Positions 25,417 through 33,769 of a DNA stretch of 34,207 bases are shown in pieces. The notes beneath the pieces were generated by a model. It had not been told where the DNA came from. It ran no database searches and was given only the letters and a program-made list of their open reading frames with translations. The DNA is taken from positions 1-34,207 of the forward strand of contig CBFIHZ010000038.1 of assembly GCA_965662545.1 (NCBI GenBank), written 5' to 3'. How positions within the stretch are numbered: the stretch's first letter is position 1; the number at the start of each line of letters is the position of its first letter. The DNA comes from CPC320 sp002684375 (GTDB lineage Bacteria; Pseudomonadota; Alphaproteobacteria; Rhodobacterales; Rhodobacteraceae). A program made the position numbers and the translations under genes.

Positions 25417-25569
25417 ATGTCCTTTAAACCGACAAGATATTTACCCAAGAATGAGGCCAGCGCCCAGCGGCGTGATATTCGGCATATCCTTTCAGAATGG
25501 AGGCCAAAACCGGCGGCAAACCAACCAAATGCGTGTAGGTTTTTGCAAAAGGCATATTATGCTCACGAT
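25417..25569 (+). pseudogene. gcvP: gcvP 5' remnant (glycine dehydrogenase start codons only)
   Basis: An ATG at 25417 with GGGAGG upstream opens MSFKPTRYLP, close to the MSFxPTxYLP beginning of GcvP in Rhodobacterales and in the expected place after gcvH. Family proteins then continue YDFANRRHIGPSP; here the frame changes to unrelated residues (KNEASAQRRDIR...) and stops near 25569, overlapping the selA start. The remaining ~940 residues of GcvP are not in the window. It looks like the left breakpoint of the selenocysteine locus. With only ten matching residues the call is suggestive and depends on position. Confidence 0.5.
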
Positions 25570-26953
25570 TGATACTCCCAAGAAACTGCCATCTGTTGAT
25601 CGCCTTGCAAACGATCCCAATAACGCCTTCCTCGTGGAGGAGTATGGCATGCCGCTGGTCACCCAATGCGTCCAAACCGTTCTGTCAGAGGCGCGCAGGC
25701 ATATATTGGCGGGCAGGACGATTGAGTATGCTTCGCTTATAAAATTGCTTTCGGAAGAGACGGCGCGCGCGGTGCAACCTTCCCTGCGGCCAGTGATCAA
25801 CCTGACGGGTACGGTGCTGCACACCAACCTCGGACGTGCCGCTTTGCCGGAATCTGCCATTCTGGCGATGGTCGATGTCGCGCGGGGAGCAAGCAATCTA
25901 GAATTCGACATAAAAACGGGCAAGCGCGGTGATCGACATAAGCATGCTGAAGATTTACTCTGTAAATTGACAGGCGCCGAGTCTGCGCTTGTTGTCAACA
26001 ATAATGCTGCAGCTGTGCTACTGATGCTCAACAGTTTGGCAAAGGGTAAAGAAGTCCCAGTTTCCCGCGGTGAGTTAATCGAGATTGGTGGTGCCTTCCG
26101 CATGCCCGACATCATGGCGCGGGCGGGTTGCAAACTGGTGGAGGTTGGCACAACCAACCGCACGCATGGCACGGATTTTGAACAGGCGATTGGCCCGAGA
26201 ACCGCCTTGCTAATGAAAGTACATACCAGCAATTTTGAGATAAAAGGGTTCACCAAAAGCGTGACTGAGCCAGCACTCGCCGAGATCGCACATCGCCACG
26301 CTCTGCCGTTTGTCACGGATCTGGGCAGTGGTACTCTGATCGCATTGGATAAGTATCAATTGCCACATGAAACCACCGTCACTGAAGCATTGGAGGCCGG
26401 TGCAGATTTAGTGACCTTCAGCGGTGACAAACTCCTCGGTGGACCGCAGGCGGGCATCATTGCAGGCCAGCGCAAGTTGATTGCCAAACTTAAATGCAAC
26501 CCGATGACGCGGGCGATGCGACCGGACAAATTAACATTAGCTGCTCTGCAGGCAGTGTTACGATTATACACGAATCCTGCGCGTTTGGCAGTAGAACTGC
26601 CAACCTTGCGTTGGCTATCTCGTGACGTTGCTGAGATTGAACAATTGGCTGGCCGCTTGGTCACCACCGTGCAAAACCATTGCAAAGGCTTTAAAGTTAT
26701 TGTCGCGCCCACTCATAGCCAAGTGGGTAGCGGTGCGCTGCCAATTGATAGATTGGAAAGTGCCGCTTTGAAAATATCACTGCCAGACCGGCGCCGATCC
26801 GGCAAATCTATAAATAAACTAGCTAAGGCATTTCGAGAGCTGCCGGTCCCAGTGATTGGCCGCATTGCCGATGATGCACTGTGGTTTGATCTTAGATGCC
26901 TTGAAGACCAAAACCATTTTGTAGAAAACCTCCGAAGTTTGGCAATCGTATGA
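25559..26953 (+). CDS. selA: L-seryl-tRNA(Sec) selenium transferase
   Basis: A PLP enzyme that converts Ser-tRNA(Sec) to Sec-tRNA(Sec) with selenophosphate. The 464-residue protein has RPVINLTGTVLHTNLGRA, the typical SelA entry sequence, LVVNNNAAAVLLML, and the PLP lysine Lys291 in SGDKLLGGPQAG. Length and motifs are those of full bacterial SelA. The ATG at 25559 has AAAGG upstream and gives the family N-terminus; a longer frame from 25451 is read through the gcvP remnant. Its stop overlaps the selB start as ATGA, so SelA and SelB are translationally coupled. Confidence 0.96.
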   Translation: MLTIDTPKKLPSVDRLANDPNNAFLVEEYGMPLVTQCVQTVLSEARRHILAGRTIEYASLIKLLSEETARAVQPSLRPVINLTGTVLHTNLGRAALPESAILAMVDVARGASNLEFDIKTGKRGDRHKHAEDLLCKLTGAESALVVNNNAAAVLLMLNSLAKGKEVPVSRGELIEIGGAFRMPDIMARAGCKLVEVGTTNRTHGTDFEQAIGPRTALLMKVHTSNFEIKGFTKSVTEPALAEIAHRHALPFVTDLGSGTLIALDKYQLPHETTVTEALEAGADLVTFSGDKLLGGPQAGIIAGQRKLIAKLKCNPMTRAMRPDKLTLAALQAVLRLYTNPARLAVELPTLRWLSRDVAEIEQLAGRLVTTVQNHCKGFKVIVAPTHSQVGSGALPIDRLESAALKISLPDRRRSGKSINKLAKAFRELPVPVIGRIADDALWFDLRCLEDQNHFVENLRSLAIV

Positions 26954-28884
26954 TCGTTGCGACTGCAGGGCATGTGGATCATGGTAAGACTGAGCTGGTC
27001 AAAGCGTTGACGGGCACCGATACCGACCGTTTGCCAGAGGAAAAGGCGCGTGGGGTATCGGTAGATCTGGGATTTGCCTATCACACGCTGCCTGACGGTA
27101 ATATTCTTGGATTTGTTGATGTTCCAGGCCACGAGAAGTTTATTCGCAATATGCTGGCGGGAGTTGCCGGAATTGATCTGGGCTTGTTGGTCGTAGCTGC
27201 CGATGATGGTGTGATGCCACAAACCCGCGAACATCTTGCTATACTTGGCCTGCTCGGCATTGGCCGACTTATGGTAGCACTGACCAAGATTGATCGTGTG
27301 GCACCAGATCGGATCTCAGAGGTGCGCACTCAGGTGGGTGGCCTTCTCAAAGAAGCTGGGCATACGGGATGTGACGTATATCCTGTATGCGCGCCTGAGA
27401 AAATCGGAATTGAGGCGCTTATGGACGCGCTCAGCCTGCGCGCGAAAACTGTCCGGGCCGGGTCGGTGGATGGTCATTTCCGAATGGCCATTGATCGCGC
27501 CTTCAGTCTTAAAGGGATTGGCTTGGTCATAACCGGCATGGTGTTTTCTGGAACCGTTTGTGCCTCTGAAAACCTTATAGTTTTATCCACCGGATCACCG
27601 GTCCGCGTGCGCGAGATCAGAGTTCATAATCAAAAACGTAACCAAGCGAAGGCTGGTGAGCGCTGCGCGTTGAATATCGTCGGGCGCGGCGTCAGTGAGC
27701 AGTCTATCAGGCGCGGCACTTGGCTCGCACATTCCGATCTCTACGTGCCCACAAGGCGCATGGATGTTGATTTGCATGTATTAAAGACTGAGACTAGATC
27801 TTTAAAACACTGGACACCAACCCACTTACATATCGGGTCAGACCATATTTCTGCGCGGGTTGCGGTTTTGTCGGGCAGTAATATTGCTGCGGGTCATAGT
27901 GGGCTGGCACAATTGGTGCTGTCGCGCGACGCGTTCGCCGTTCACGGAGATCGTTTCGTACTTCGCGACCAATCTGCACAACGGACGATTGCAGGTGGCC
28001 GCGTGATCGATCCGTTCTCGCCCAAACGTGGTCGCGCAAGGCCAAGCCGGATTGCTACATTAACAGCCATGTGTGGTGAAAATGCAGCAGAAATACTACA
28101 AGCCTTGGCAGAGCACAGCGAAACCGGCGTGCCTCTACATCCGTTTTCAGTGTCGCATAATCTGCCAGCTTCGAGAATAGATGTACTCATCGCGTCGCTG
28201 GGATTACGGCGCGTTGGAATGCCTGCGAAAGAACGGGTTTTCTCCGAAGCAAGATGGCGTGATTTACTAGATCGCATTGCGACATGTATCGCCAGTTTTC
28301 ACCAACTGAGACCGACCTTTTCCGGGGCAAGTGTCAAAGATATACAATTGCTACTTTATCCCTTCACCGAGACTGAGACCCTCGACTTAGCCCTCAAAAT
28401 TATGGTTGCTGAAAAGCGTTTAGGCGCGCGTGGCAACCGGTTCCATTTGCCGTCGCATGATGTGCATGTTTCAGAGCAAGACCTGTCCCTTTTAGCGCTT
28501 GCAGCAACGACGTTCGCGCCAGATTTCGGCGCTCCACCCAGTCTTTATCAAGCAGCCCAAGAAATCGGCGTTGAAGTGGCCGTGCTCGAAAAGACCTTGA
28601 AAATTGGCGTCAAGCTGGGTGATATTGTGATGCTAGAGAAAAATCGCTACGTGCCAATACCGTTGATGACAAAACTTAAAGCCACTGCCGAGCAACTGGC
28701 GGGCAGGTCTACGGATGGTTTCTTCACAACAATCGAGTATCGGAACGAAATCAAAATGGGCAGAAATTTTGTTATTGCTGTGCTGGAATATTTCGATCAG
28801 TTAAGGTTTACCGAGCGTGTGGGAGATCGTCGTCGCCTAGCGCGCTCCACTGCTAGGGGTATACCGGTAGACAGTGAAAAATAA
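26950..28884 (+). CDS. selB: Selenocysteine-specific elongation factor
   Basis: Delivers Sec-tRNA(Sec) to UGA codons marked by a SECIS hairpin. The 644-residue protein has the EF-Tu-like GTPase domain: G1 GHVDHGKT at 7-14, G3 DVPGH at 57-61 and G4 TKID at 112-115. Two beta-barrel domains and a C-terminal set of winged-helix repeats (about residues 370-640) bind the mRNA hairpin. Length fits E. coli SelB (614). The stop is three bases before tRNA-Sec, so selA, selB and selC are one transcription unit. Confidence 0.96.
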   Translation: MIVATAGHVDHGKTELVKALTGTDTDRLPEEKARGVSVDLGFAYHTLPDGNILGFVDVPGHEKFIRNMLAGVAGIDLGLLVVAADDGVMPQTREHLAILGLLGIGRLMVALTKIDRVAPDRISEVRTQVGGLLKEAGHTGCDVYPVCAPEKIGIEALMDALSLRAKTVRAGSVDGHFRMAIDRAFSLKGIGLVITGMVFSGTVCASENLIVLSTGSPVRVREIRVHNQKRNQAKAGERCALNIVGRGVSEQSIRRGTWLAHSDLYVPTRRMDVDLHVLKTETRSLKHWTPTHLHIGSDHISARVAVLSGSNIAAGHSGLAQLVLSRDAFAVHGDRFVLRDQSAQRTIAGGRVIDPFSPKRGRARPSRIATLTAMCGENAAEILQALAEHSETGVPLHPFSVSHNLPASRIDVLIASLGLRRVGMPAKERVFSEARWRDLLDRIATCIASFHQLRPTFSGASVKDIQLLLYPFTETETLDLALKIMVAEKRLGARGNRFHLPSHDVHVSEQDLSLLALAATTFAPDFGAPPSLYQAAQEIGVEVAVLEKTLKIGVKLGDIVMLEKNRYVPIPLMTKLKATAEQLAGRSTDGFFTTIEYRNEIKMGRNFVIAVLEYFDQLRFTERVGDRRRLARSTARGIPVDSEK

Positions 28885-28887
28885 TAT

Positions 28888-28983
28888 GGGAGAGGATCGC
28901 ACCCCGGTGGGGCGCCTAGACTTCAAATCTAGTGAGGGGCGTACCACGTCTCTGGTGGGTTCGACTCCCACGCTCTTTCGCCA
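28888..28983 (+). tRNA. selC: tRNA-Sec (anticodon TCA)
   Basis: A 96-nt tRNA with anticodon stem CTAGA/TCTAG and loop containing TCA, a long variable arm (GGGGCGT/ACGTCTC), T-arm GTGGG-TTCGACT-CCCAC and encoded CCA at 28981-28983. The acceptor is GGGAGAGG with GCTCTTTC: seven pairs including two G-U, while the eighth position is G opposite G. Long acceptor, long variable arm and TCA anticodon identify tRNA-Sec. It follows selB directly and confirms that the cassette decodes UGA as selenocysteine. Confidence 0.95.
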
Positions 28984-28998
28984 ACCATTTGTAGCAAG

Positions 28999-29017
28999 CC
29001 GGACCAAAATAATCCGG
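28999..29017. terminator. Small hairpin between selC and selD
   Basis: CCGGA and TCCGG form a 5-bp stem over a nine-base loop, in the gap between convergent transcripts. There is no T tract, so it is a weak candidate. Confidence 0.3.
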
Positions 29018-29058
29018 AGTGGCACGGTATGACCTAACTTTTGGGCATTCATGATCCG

Positions 29059-30126
29059 CTATAGTTCGACTTCAATGTTAGCGGACTGGTCCGACAGTGT
29101 AACTTGGCCAATCACCGCGCAAGATGTTACATTATGCGCTTTAAGCTCGGCGAGTAAGGCCGCAAGATGGGCTTTGGGTACTGCCATCAGCAAGCCGCCA
29201 GAGGTCTGCGCATCAGCCAATAACAGGCGATTATTATAATTCAACTCGCTAGTAAATGTTGTCAGCGGCGCTGCAGTTTCGAGATTTCGCTGGGTGCCCA
29301 AAGGGCAGAGACCCTGCTCAAGGAGCGCCTCCAAGCCGTCAAAAAGGGGTATTTTAGAATAGGATAGACGGGCACCAAATGTTTGTTGAGCGGCCAGTGA
29401 AGATGCTCTTAACATATTGCCAAGATGTCCAAGCAATCCAAAACCGGTCACATCTGTCGCAGCGTGCACTGTCTGCGGCGTCATCACCGAGGCTGCAGCG
29501 GCATTGAGAGTAGTCATGGACGCAACGGCCTCGTCCAATCTGCCTTGTGGCAAGTATCCGCGTTTGGACGCCGTGGTTAACACGCCGGTACCAATCTTTT
29601 TGGTTAAAACCAAATAGTCACCCGCCCGCGCACCAGTATTATCGATAATTTTATCCGGATGCACCAAACCAGTCACAAAAAGACCGAATTTCGGCTCGCT
29701 GTCGACGATCGAATGGCCGCCTGCAATCGCAATTCCGGCCTCGTTACAAATGCTAGCTGCGCCTTTCAAAACGGCACCAAGCCGATCCACGCCTAAAACT
29801 TCAACCGGCCAACCAACAAAGCTGAGCGCACTGATAGGCTTTGCACCCATAGCATAGATATCACTTAGCGCATTGGTGGCCGCGATCCGGCCATAATCAA
29901 ATGGGTCATCAACAATTGGAGGGAAAATATCGACAGTTTCCACCAGTGCTAGCTCTGAGGAGAGGCGGTAGACCGCAGCGTCATCAGACCCCGCGTGGTC
30001 CACCATCAAATTAGGATCATCCGACTTGGGCAGATGGGCCAGCGCTTTGGCAAGATCGGCTTGCGCAATCTTGGCCGCACAGCCTGCCGATTTTGCCATA
30101 CTGGTGAGAGAGGGGAGTTTGGACAT
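29059..30126 (-). CDS. selD: Selenide, water dikinase (selenophosphate synthetase)
   Basis: Makes selenophosphate, the selenium donor for SelA, from selenide and ATP. The 355-residue PurM-like ATPase has the N-terminal loop SAGCAAKI with Cys16 and Lys19 (equivalents of E. coli Cys17 and Lys20; the second Cys of the usual CGCK is Ala here), GSDDAAVY, ETVDIFPPIVDDPFDYGRIAA and GGHSIVDSEPKFG. All ATP-site glycines and aspartates expected for the family are present. The gene is on the minus strand, about 220 bp downstream of the selenoprotein gene, and may be read with it. It converges on selABC. Confidence 0.95.
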   Translation of the reverse strand: MSKLPSLTSMAKSAGCAAKIAQADLAKALAHLPKSDDPNLMVDHAGSDDAAVYRLSSELALVETVDIFPPIVDDPFDYGRIAATNALSDIYAMGAKPISALSFVGWPVEVLGVDRLGAVLKGAASICNEAGIAIAGGHSIVDSEPKFGLFVTGLVHPDKIIDNTGARAGDYLVLTKKIGTGVLTTASKRGYLPQGRLDEAVASMTTLNAAAASVMTPQTVHAATDVTGFGLLGHLGNMLRASSLAAQQTFGARLSYSKIPLFDGLEALLEQGLCPLGTQRNLETAAPLTTFTSELNYNNRLLLADAQTSGGLLMAVPKAHLAALLAELKAHNVTSCAVIGQVTLSDQSANIEVEL

Positions 30127-30347
30127 TGTCGATAAACCTTACGGTGCAATTTAGAAACTCGGTGGAAACTCAAAGCAGCTCCGCAGGAACCTGTTGTGTT
30201 GTCATCGTCTAGTGGAGATCCACGGGTATTTATTTACCCTGTGTCACCAAAAACGCATACGCTAAAATATCGCTATCTGGCGTATCTCCCAAACATTTTC
30301 GATGAGTTTTTTGTTCCACTGATCAATTCGGGCACATGTCACGTGCT

Positions 30348-31583
30348 TCACCATCCGGCTGCCGACGTCCCCGGCAATGGTCCTTCGGACCAGAACCTAG
30401 GAGCCATAAGTGACATTTCGACAATTTGCAGCATAACCTTGTTGTCGGAGGCGACTGAAACCGCTTCGAGCAACAGCAGTAACCGACCTGCTTTGGTCTC
30501 TTCCCAGAACCATCTTCCCATTAGCTCCAGATCGTCAATTCTATCGCGATGAGTGCGCGTCTCGGTATAGTAGGCCTCCAAATCTTCGACCACTAGTTTC
30601 AGCAGGGGAATAGCCGGGAGGCCTTTTCTAGGGCTGTTTGGAATGTTCCCTTTTACAAACTCTGCAACAAATGGCGCGAAATCCTTGATAGAAAGTTCGC
30701 TGGCCCCGACAGTTGTGCGCCCACGAGATAAAATAGCTGCCTCATAATCCGGACGTAGCGCTTCCATCTCAGCTGCGACCTCAGACAACAGTCCGTCCAT
30801 ATCCCCAATATCGCTTGTGCTTAAAACAAGCTCAGGCGGCAATGCATACCCCATACGCCCGTCTCGAACCGGAATTACCTCGGAAAAATTCTCCAGCACC
30901 GGACCGTTTGGCGCTTCGAACAAATCAAACGCGGCGCGGATTACCTTGTTTTGGAACTCTGGATCGTTCGGTTTTCCCATACCTCGTCCCATTGGAAAAT
31001 CTAGAAACAAGCTCCGAGGGGGATTGATGGCTTCCATGTGCTCGCGCACAAAGCCGACAAGAACCGTCGCCAAACCTTCGGATTCAAAGTAATGGGCAAG
31101 CCCGCACACGGCGCGCGTGCAGAACGGTCATATTGGTATCAGGAAGACGGTATTGACACCTTCTTGCTTCATCTTACCCGCCACCTCGCGCGCAGATTTT
31201 TCCATCGTCACTGGATCGGCGGCTCCCATAAAAGAATAATGTTCGTCGGCAATGGAACCGATTTCATCGTTCTGCGCCATCTCTTCCAACCGGTCGAGCG
31301 GAATGATCACATTGAGATCCTGCTGCCAGGCTGAGCGGTCAAATTCAACCGCCACATGCGTCATGATAAGATCGCGGTCAGTCTTGTGAAACACGCGGTG
31401 GTCTCTTGCAAGCCAAGAGAACGGCTTGTCGCCGCGACGCGACACTGCTGCGGTTGAGACGATTGAAATCCGCCGTTGCTGAGCAGGTTCAGGTGGGGTC
31501 CATGCCGGATTTTCGGCGACAGGTAACTCAAGGTTTGATATAAAGCTCTGCGCCACTGCGGGCATCTCAGATATTTTGGTCAA
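30348..31583 (-). CDS. GrdB-like selenoprotein (glycine/betaine/sarcosine/D-proline reductase family), UGA-containing
   Basis: Two adjacent minus-strand frames are one gene read through UGA at 31128-31130. The N-part (RRISIVSTAAVSRRGDKPF, DLIMTHVAVEFDR, IGSIADEHYSFMGAADP, VNTVFLIPI) is the conserved region of reductase selenoprotein B. The UGA gives Sec152 in I-Sec-P-F-C, and the same frame runs on with TRAVCGLAHYFESEG and LVGFVREHMEAINPPRSLFLDFPMGRG, also family sequence. Sec-x-x-Cys is a redox pair. Start: TTG at 31583 with AGGAGA upstream, giving 411 residues; a GTG at 31607 is poorer. The C-terminal ~180 residues are helical and of unknown role. GrdB acts with GrdA/GrdC/GrdD in anaerobic Clostridia; none of these is here, so the substrate is unknown. 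Confidence 0.9.
31101..31130 (-). promoter_or_regulatory. Candidate bacterial SECIS hairpin after the Sec UGA
   Basis: Starting five bases after the UGA, TCTGCACGC pairs with GTGTGCGGG (nine pairs, four of them G-U or U-G) around the five-base loop GCGCC. Bacterial SECIS hairpins lie within about 40 bases of the codon and expose a loop G to SelB. The fit in distance and size is good; the loop is smaller in G/U than the E. coli fdhF model, so recognition by this SelB is inferred. Confidence 0.55.
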
Positions 31584-31767
31584 TTTTTGTCTCCTGCGAC
31601 AAATCACTAGCTTTCCGAGAGACCATGCAAGGCGTGGGGCAACACGGCAAGCAAAACTTGTTGATTAGGGAATTCAATAATGCTGAAAACCCTAGTCAAG
31701 CCCTTGTTTGGGTTAGGATAAAGAGCTTCGTTTCAAGTGAGACAGACAATTCACGTTCAGTTCAGCC

Positions 31768-32736
31768 TCAGTGCTTCACTAAAGTTGTTTGGCCCTGGTC
31801 GCTTAGCCAATTCTCGATTAACATTTTGACAGATACCCCATCAATTTTTTTTGTGTAGTGTTTGTTAGCAGTGATAACATGCCCCCATTTCTCAAAGCCT
31901 TCTACCCTAAACTTTTTAGCGTCAATCGAAAACCCAGCATCATAAAATTGAATATCATTTTCAATGCTTTTTCGTACCTTATTCATATCACCTTTGATGT
32001 ATGGATCGCCAATGTTCCAAATAGGAAATACATGTTTAATTTTCATCGATTTAAACTTTGTTCTCTGAGGAAAGCAAGCAGACCAATGTCCTTTACAGTG
32101 TCGTGGCATACTCGAATACAAAAATTTATTTATTTCCGGCCAAGGACCTTTGGTCCATCCTTTCCTTACTCTTCTAGACTCCTTATCCAACCAAAAACTA
32201 TCCACAATAAGTTTGGGGTTTTTGTATTTTTTGATAAGATCAGCATTAAACCCTAACCCAATAGCGCCGGCAGAATATCCCGCAAAAATCAACTCACCTG
32301 CGGATTTGAATTCAGAGTCTAGTTGTTTAAAGACATCTTCAATAATTTTGCGCCCATGAAAGTACACTTTTTTGCCGTCTATTTGATGAGAATGCGATCC
32401 TTGATGTAGATCACTTGTGCAATAAGGTATAACCACAACATTGAATTTCTTTTTTTTGAAATCTTTCACAATTGAATAGTTTAAACCATAGTTTTTACCT
32501 GAGGCTGGTTGTTTATGTCTTTTTTTGCGTTTTCGATACGAATCGGGGGAAGCAGCAACGCCGCCACCCTCAAAATATATAAACCAATTACTTGATTTAG
32601 ATTTTGAAACCATGAACGTGGCTTGTTGACCGTTGTTACAGATAGCGGAAGGATCTTTGGTCTTAAGCAAAGCAGCCTGCGTTGTTGTCGCTGCAAAAAA
32701 AGTAAGAAAAGCTATCCAAGTGGTTAAATTATACAC
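31768..32736 (-). CDS. Pectinacetylesterase/Notum-like secreted hydrolase
   Basis: A 322-residue protein with an N-terminal signal peptide (about residues 1-21, ending TTTQA-A). It has the pectinacetylesterase layout: WFIYFEGGG oxyanion strand, IPYCTSDLHQGS, nucleophile Ser155 in GYSAGAIG, an acidic LIVDSFWLD (Asp179) and a histidine in EKWGHVITANKHY. The family deacetylates polysaccharides or, as Notum, proteins. Very Lys-rich with low-GC codon use, unlike the genes left of 28 kb, which suggests horizontal acquisition. It starts at GTG 32736 after AAAGGGG. A perfect FNR-type box lies 57 bp upstream, so oxygen-dependent control is likely. Substrate is unknown. Confidence 0.8.
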   Translation of the reverse strand: MYNLTTWIAFLTFFAATTTQAALLKTKDPSAICNNGQQATFMVSKSKSSNWFIYFEGGGVAASPDSYRKRKKRHKQPASGKNYGLNYSIVKDFKKKKFNVVVIPYCTSDLHQGSHSHQIDGKKVYFHGRKIIEDVFKQLDSEFKSAGELIFAGYSAGAIGLGFNADLIKKYKNPKLIVDSFWLDKESRRVRKGWTKGPWPEINKFLYSSMPRHCKGHWSACFPQRTKFKSMKIKHVFPIWNIGDPYIKGDMNKVRKSIENDIQFYDAGFSIDAKKFRVEGFEKWGHVITANKHYTKKIDGVSVKMLIENWLSDQGQTTLVKH

Positions 32737-32792
32737 TGATCTACCCCTTTGACACTGATCGAAATGTCACACCACAACTGCACAGCGTGAAC

Positions 32793-32806
32793 TTGATAAG
32801 TATCAA
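32793..32806. promoter_or_regulatory. FNR/FnrL-type operator
   Basis: TTGAT-AAGT-ATCAA is a perfect 14-bp match to the FNR consensus TTGAT-N4-ATCAA. It lies between the divergent pectinacetylesterase-like gene (start 32736) and the small ORF at 32942. At ~57 bp from the GTG it could sit at a class II activator position. Crp/Fnr-type FnrL or Dnr may bind it; the gene it controls is inferred. Confidence 0.7.
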
Positions 32807-32941
32807 AATAACCCAAAAATATTGTGATTTATAGAGGCTTTTTTGGGTGCTTTGATGAGACCGTCCTGAGTGCTTGGAATTACCCTCAGGCAATAAGCGT
32901 GTAGATCGTTATAAAGCAAAACTCTCGAGGCGAGATCACGA

Positions 32942-33199
32942 TTGTTTTTCAGTGATTATTTACGGCGGGAAACCGTTTCAATGTTCCTAAGTTCTGGCTT
33001 GTGGGATAGGTTTCGTGAGACTGATATTAATGCAGAAATGATTTCCGGATTGGCGACTGAAGTGGTTAATCTAACAAGAAAGGAAACAGACCAAGTAATT
33101 TACTTGCCCAATAACTACATACCTCAGCAATCCTCCACTGCAATGTTGGCACAAGCTAAAGCATCCAAGCAAAATATATTAAGCTTACTGCAAGGTTAG
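32942..33199 (+). CDS. Hypothetical protein, 72-85 aa, uncertain
   Basis: An 85-codon frame starting at TTG 32942, or 72 codons from the ATG at 32981 (MFLSSGLWDRF). It ends KASKQNILSLLQG. The product is polar with no membrane segment, and I do not recognise a family. Neither start has a strong ribosome-binding site. It lies in AT-rich DNA where chance ORFs are fewer, and downstream of the FNR-type box, so it may be real, but the support is thin. Confidence 0.35.
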   Translation: MFFSDYLRRETVSMFLSSGLWDRFRETDINAEMISGLATEVVNLTRKETDQVIYLPNNYIPQQSSTAMLAQAKASKQNILSLLQG

Positions 33200-33271
33200 A
33201 ACTTCAAACCTAAAATATTCCCAAAATGGTCGTTTCTTTATTTGAAGTGAAGAACTCGGACATACCACAGA

Positions 33272-33358
33272 ATATCCTTTTCGCCAGGCAAGTGGGCTTC
33301 TACATATTTCGCTCCCTTGAACCGAGAGAGCCACACTGCAGCGAAAAGGGTATTTTTA
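33272..33358 (+). ncRNA. Long inverted repeat, possible structured RNA or large terminator
   Basis: ATATCCTTTTCGC (33272-33284) pairs with GCGAAAAGGGTAT (33341-33353), 13 pairs with one G-U, enclosing ~56 bases and followed directly by TTTTT. Such a closed helix with an internal domain and T tail can be a small RNA with its own terminator. No known family was recognised. Confidence 0.35.
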
Positions 33359-33611
33359 CTTTTATGTTATTATTATGATAATATAGAAACAGAGTTTGTC
33401 GCGGAAGTTCGGACTATTTGTTAAGCTGGATCGCCTGATGAGAAAGACGATCCAAGATGAAAAAGCAAAAAAACCAATCAACGGATTTCAAACTATTATT
33501 ATTTCTTTTTTGTTGCCATAATAAATATAAAGAACGAGGTACGTCAAACAGGGCGGCCAAACCATTTTGCTGGTCTTTCAAAATAACCTAGTTGTCTAAT
33601 TTATCAAAAAC

Positions 33612-33624
33612 CTGGTCTGACCAG
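33612..33624. promoter_or_regulatory. GntR/FadR-like palindrome
   Basis: CTGGTC-T-GACCAG is a perfect inverted repeat with a one-base centre, resembling GntR-family (FadR subfamily) operators. It lies about 150 bp upstream of the 57-codon ORF. No regulator gene is nearby. Confidence 0.4.
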
Positions 33625-33769
33625 ATTTTGACGTGTCGTTTGGAATAGCCCCTGCAATAGCCAATCCATACATTAATTAATCAATTGAAAAATTATTTAG
33701 GTCATCATTTTATCACTTGGAAATTTTATGCCTCTGCAATACTGAGATTAAAACTTAAGGGAGTAAAGC

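Larger units (their letters stand above)
33200..33769. other. 570-bp AT-rich region without genes
   Basis: No ORF with a credible start. It contains the long inverted repeat (33272-33353), a 7-bp stem TGGATCG/CGATCCA (33427-33454) and a GntR-like palindrome (33612-33624), each listed or discussed separately. Confidence 0.5.

Noticed and set aside
25424..25675. An 83-codon minus-strand frame with protein-like sequence (THLVGLPPVLASILKGYAEY)
   Set aside because: It overlaps the selA start on the opposite strand, has no ribosome-binding site and resembles no family I know. It is compatible with an old gene fragment but not supported.
33427..33454. CTGATGA directly followed by GAAA inside a TGGATCG/CGATCCA stem, resembling a hammerhead ribozyme core
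   Set aside because: A hammerhead needs stem II between these two blocks and a cleavage triplet opposite; neither is present. A chance match in AT-rich DNA.
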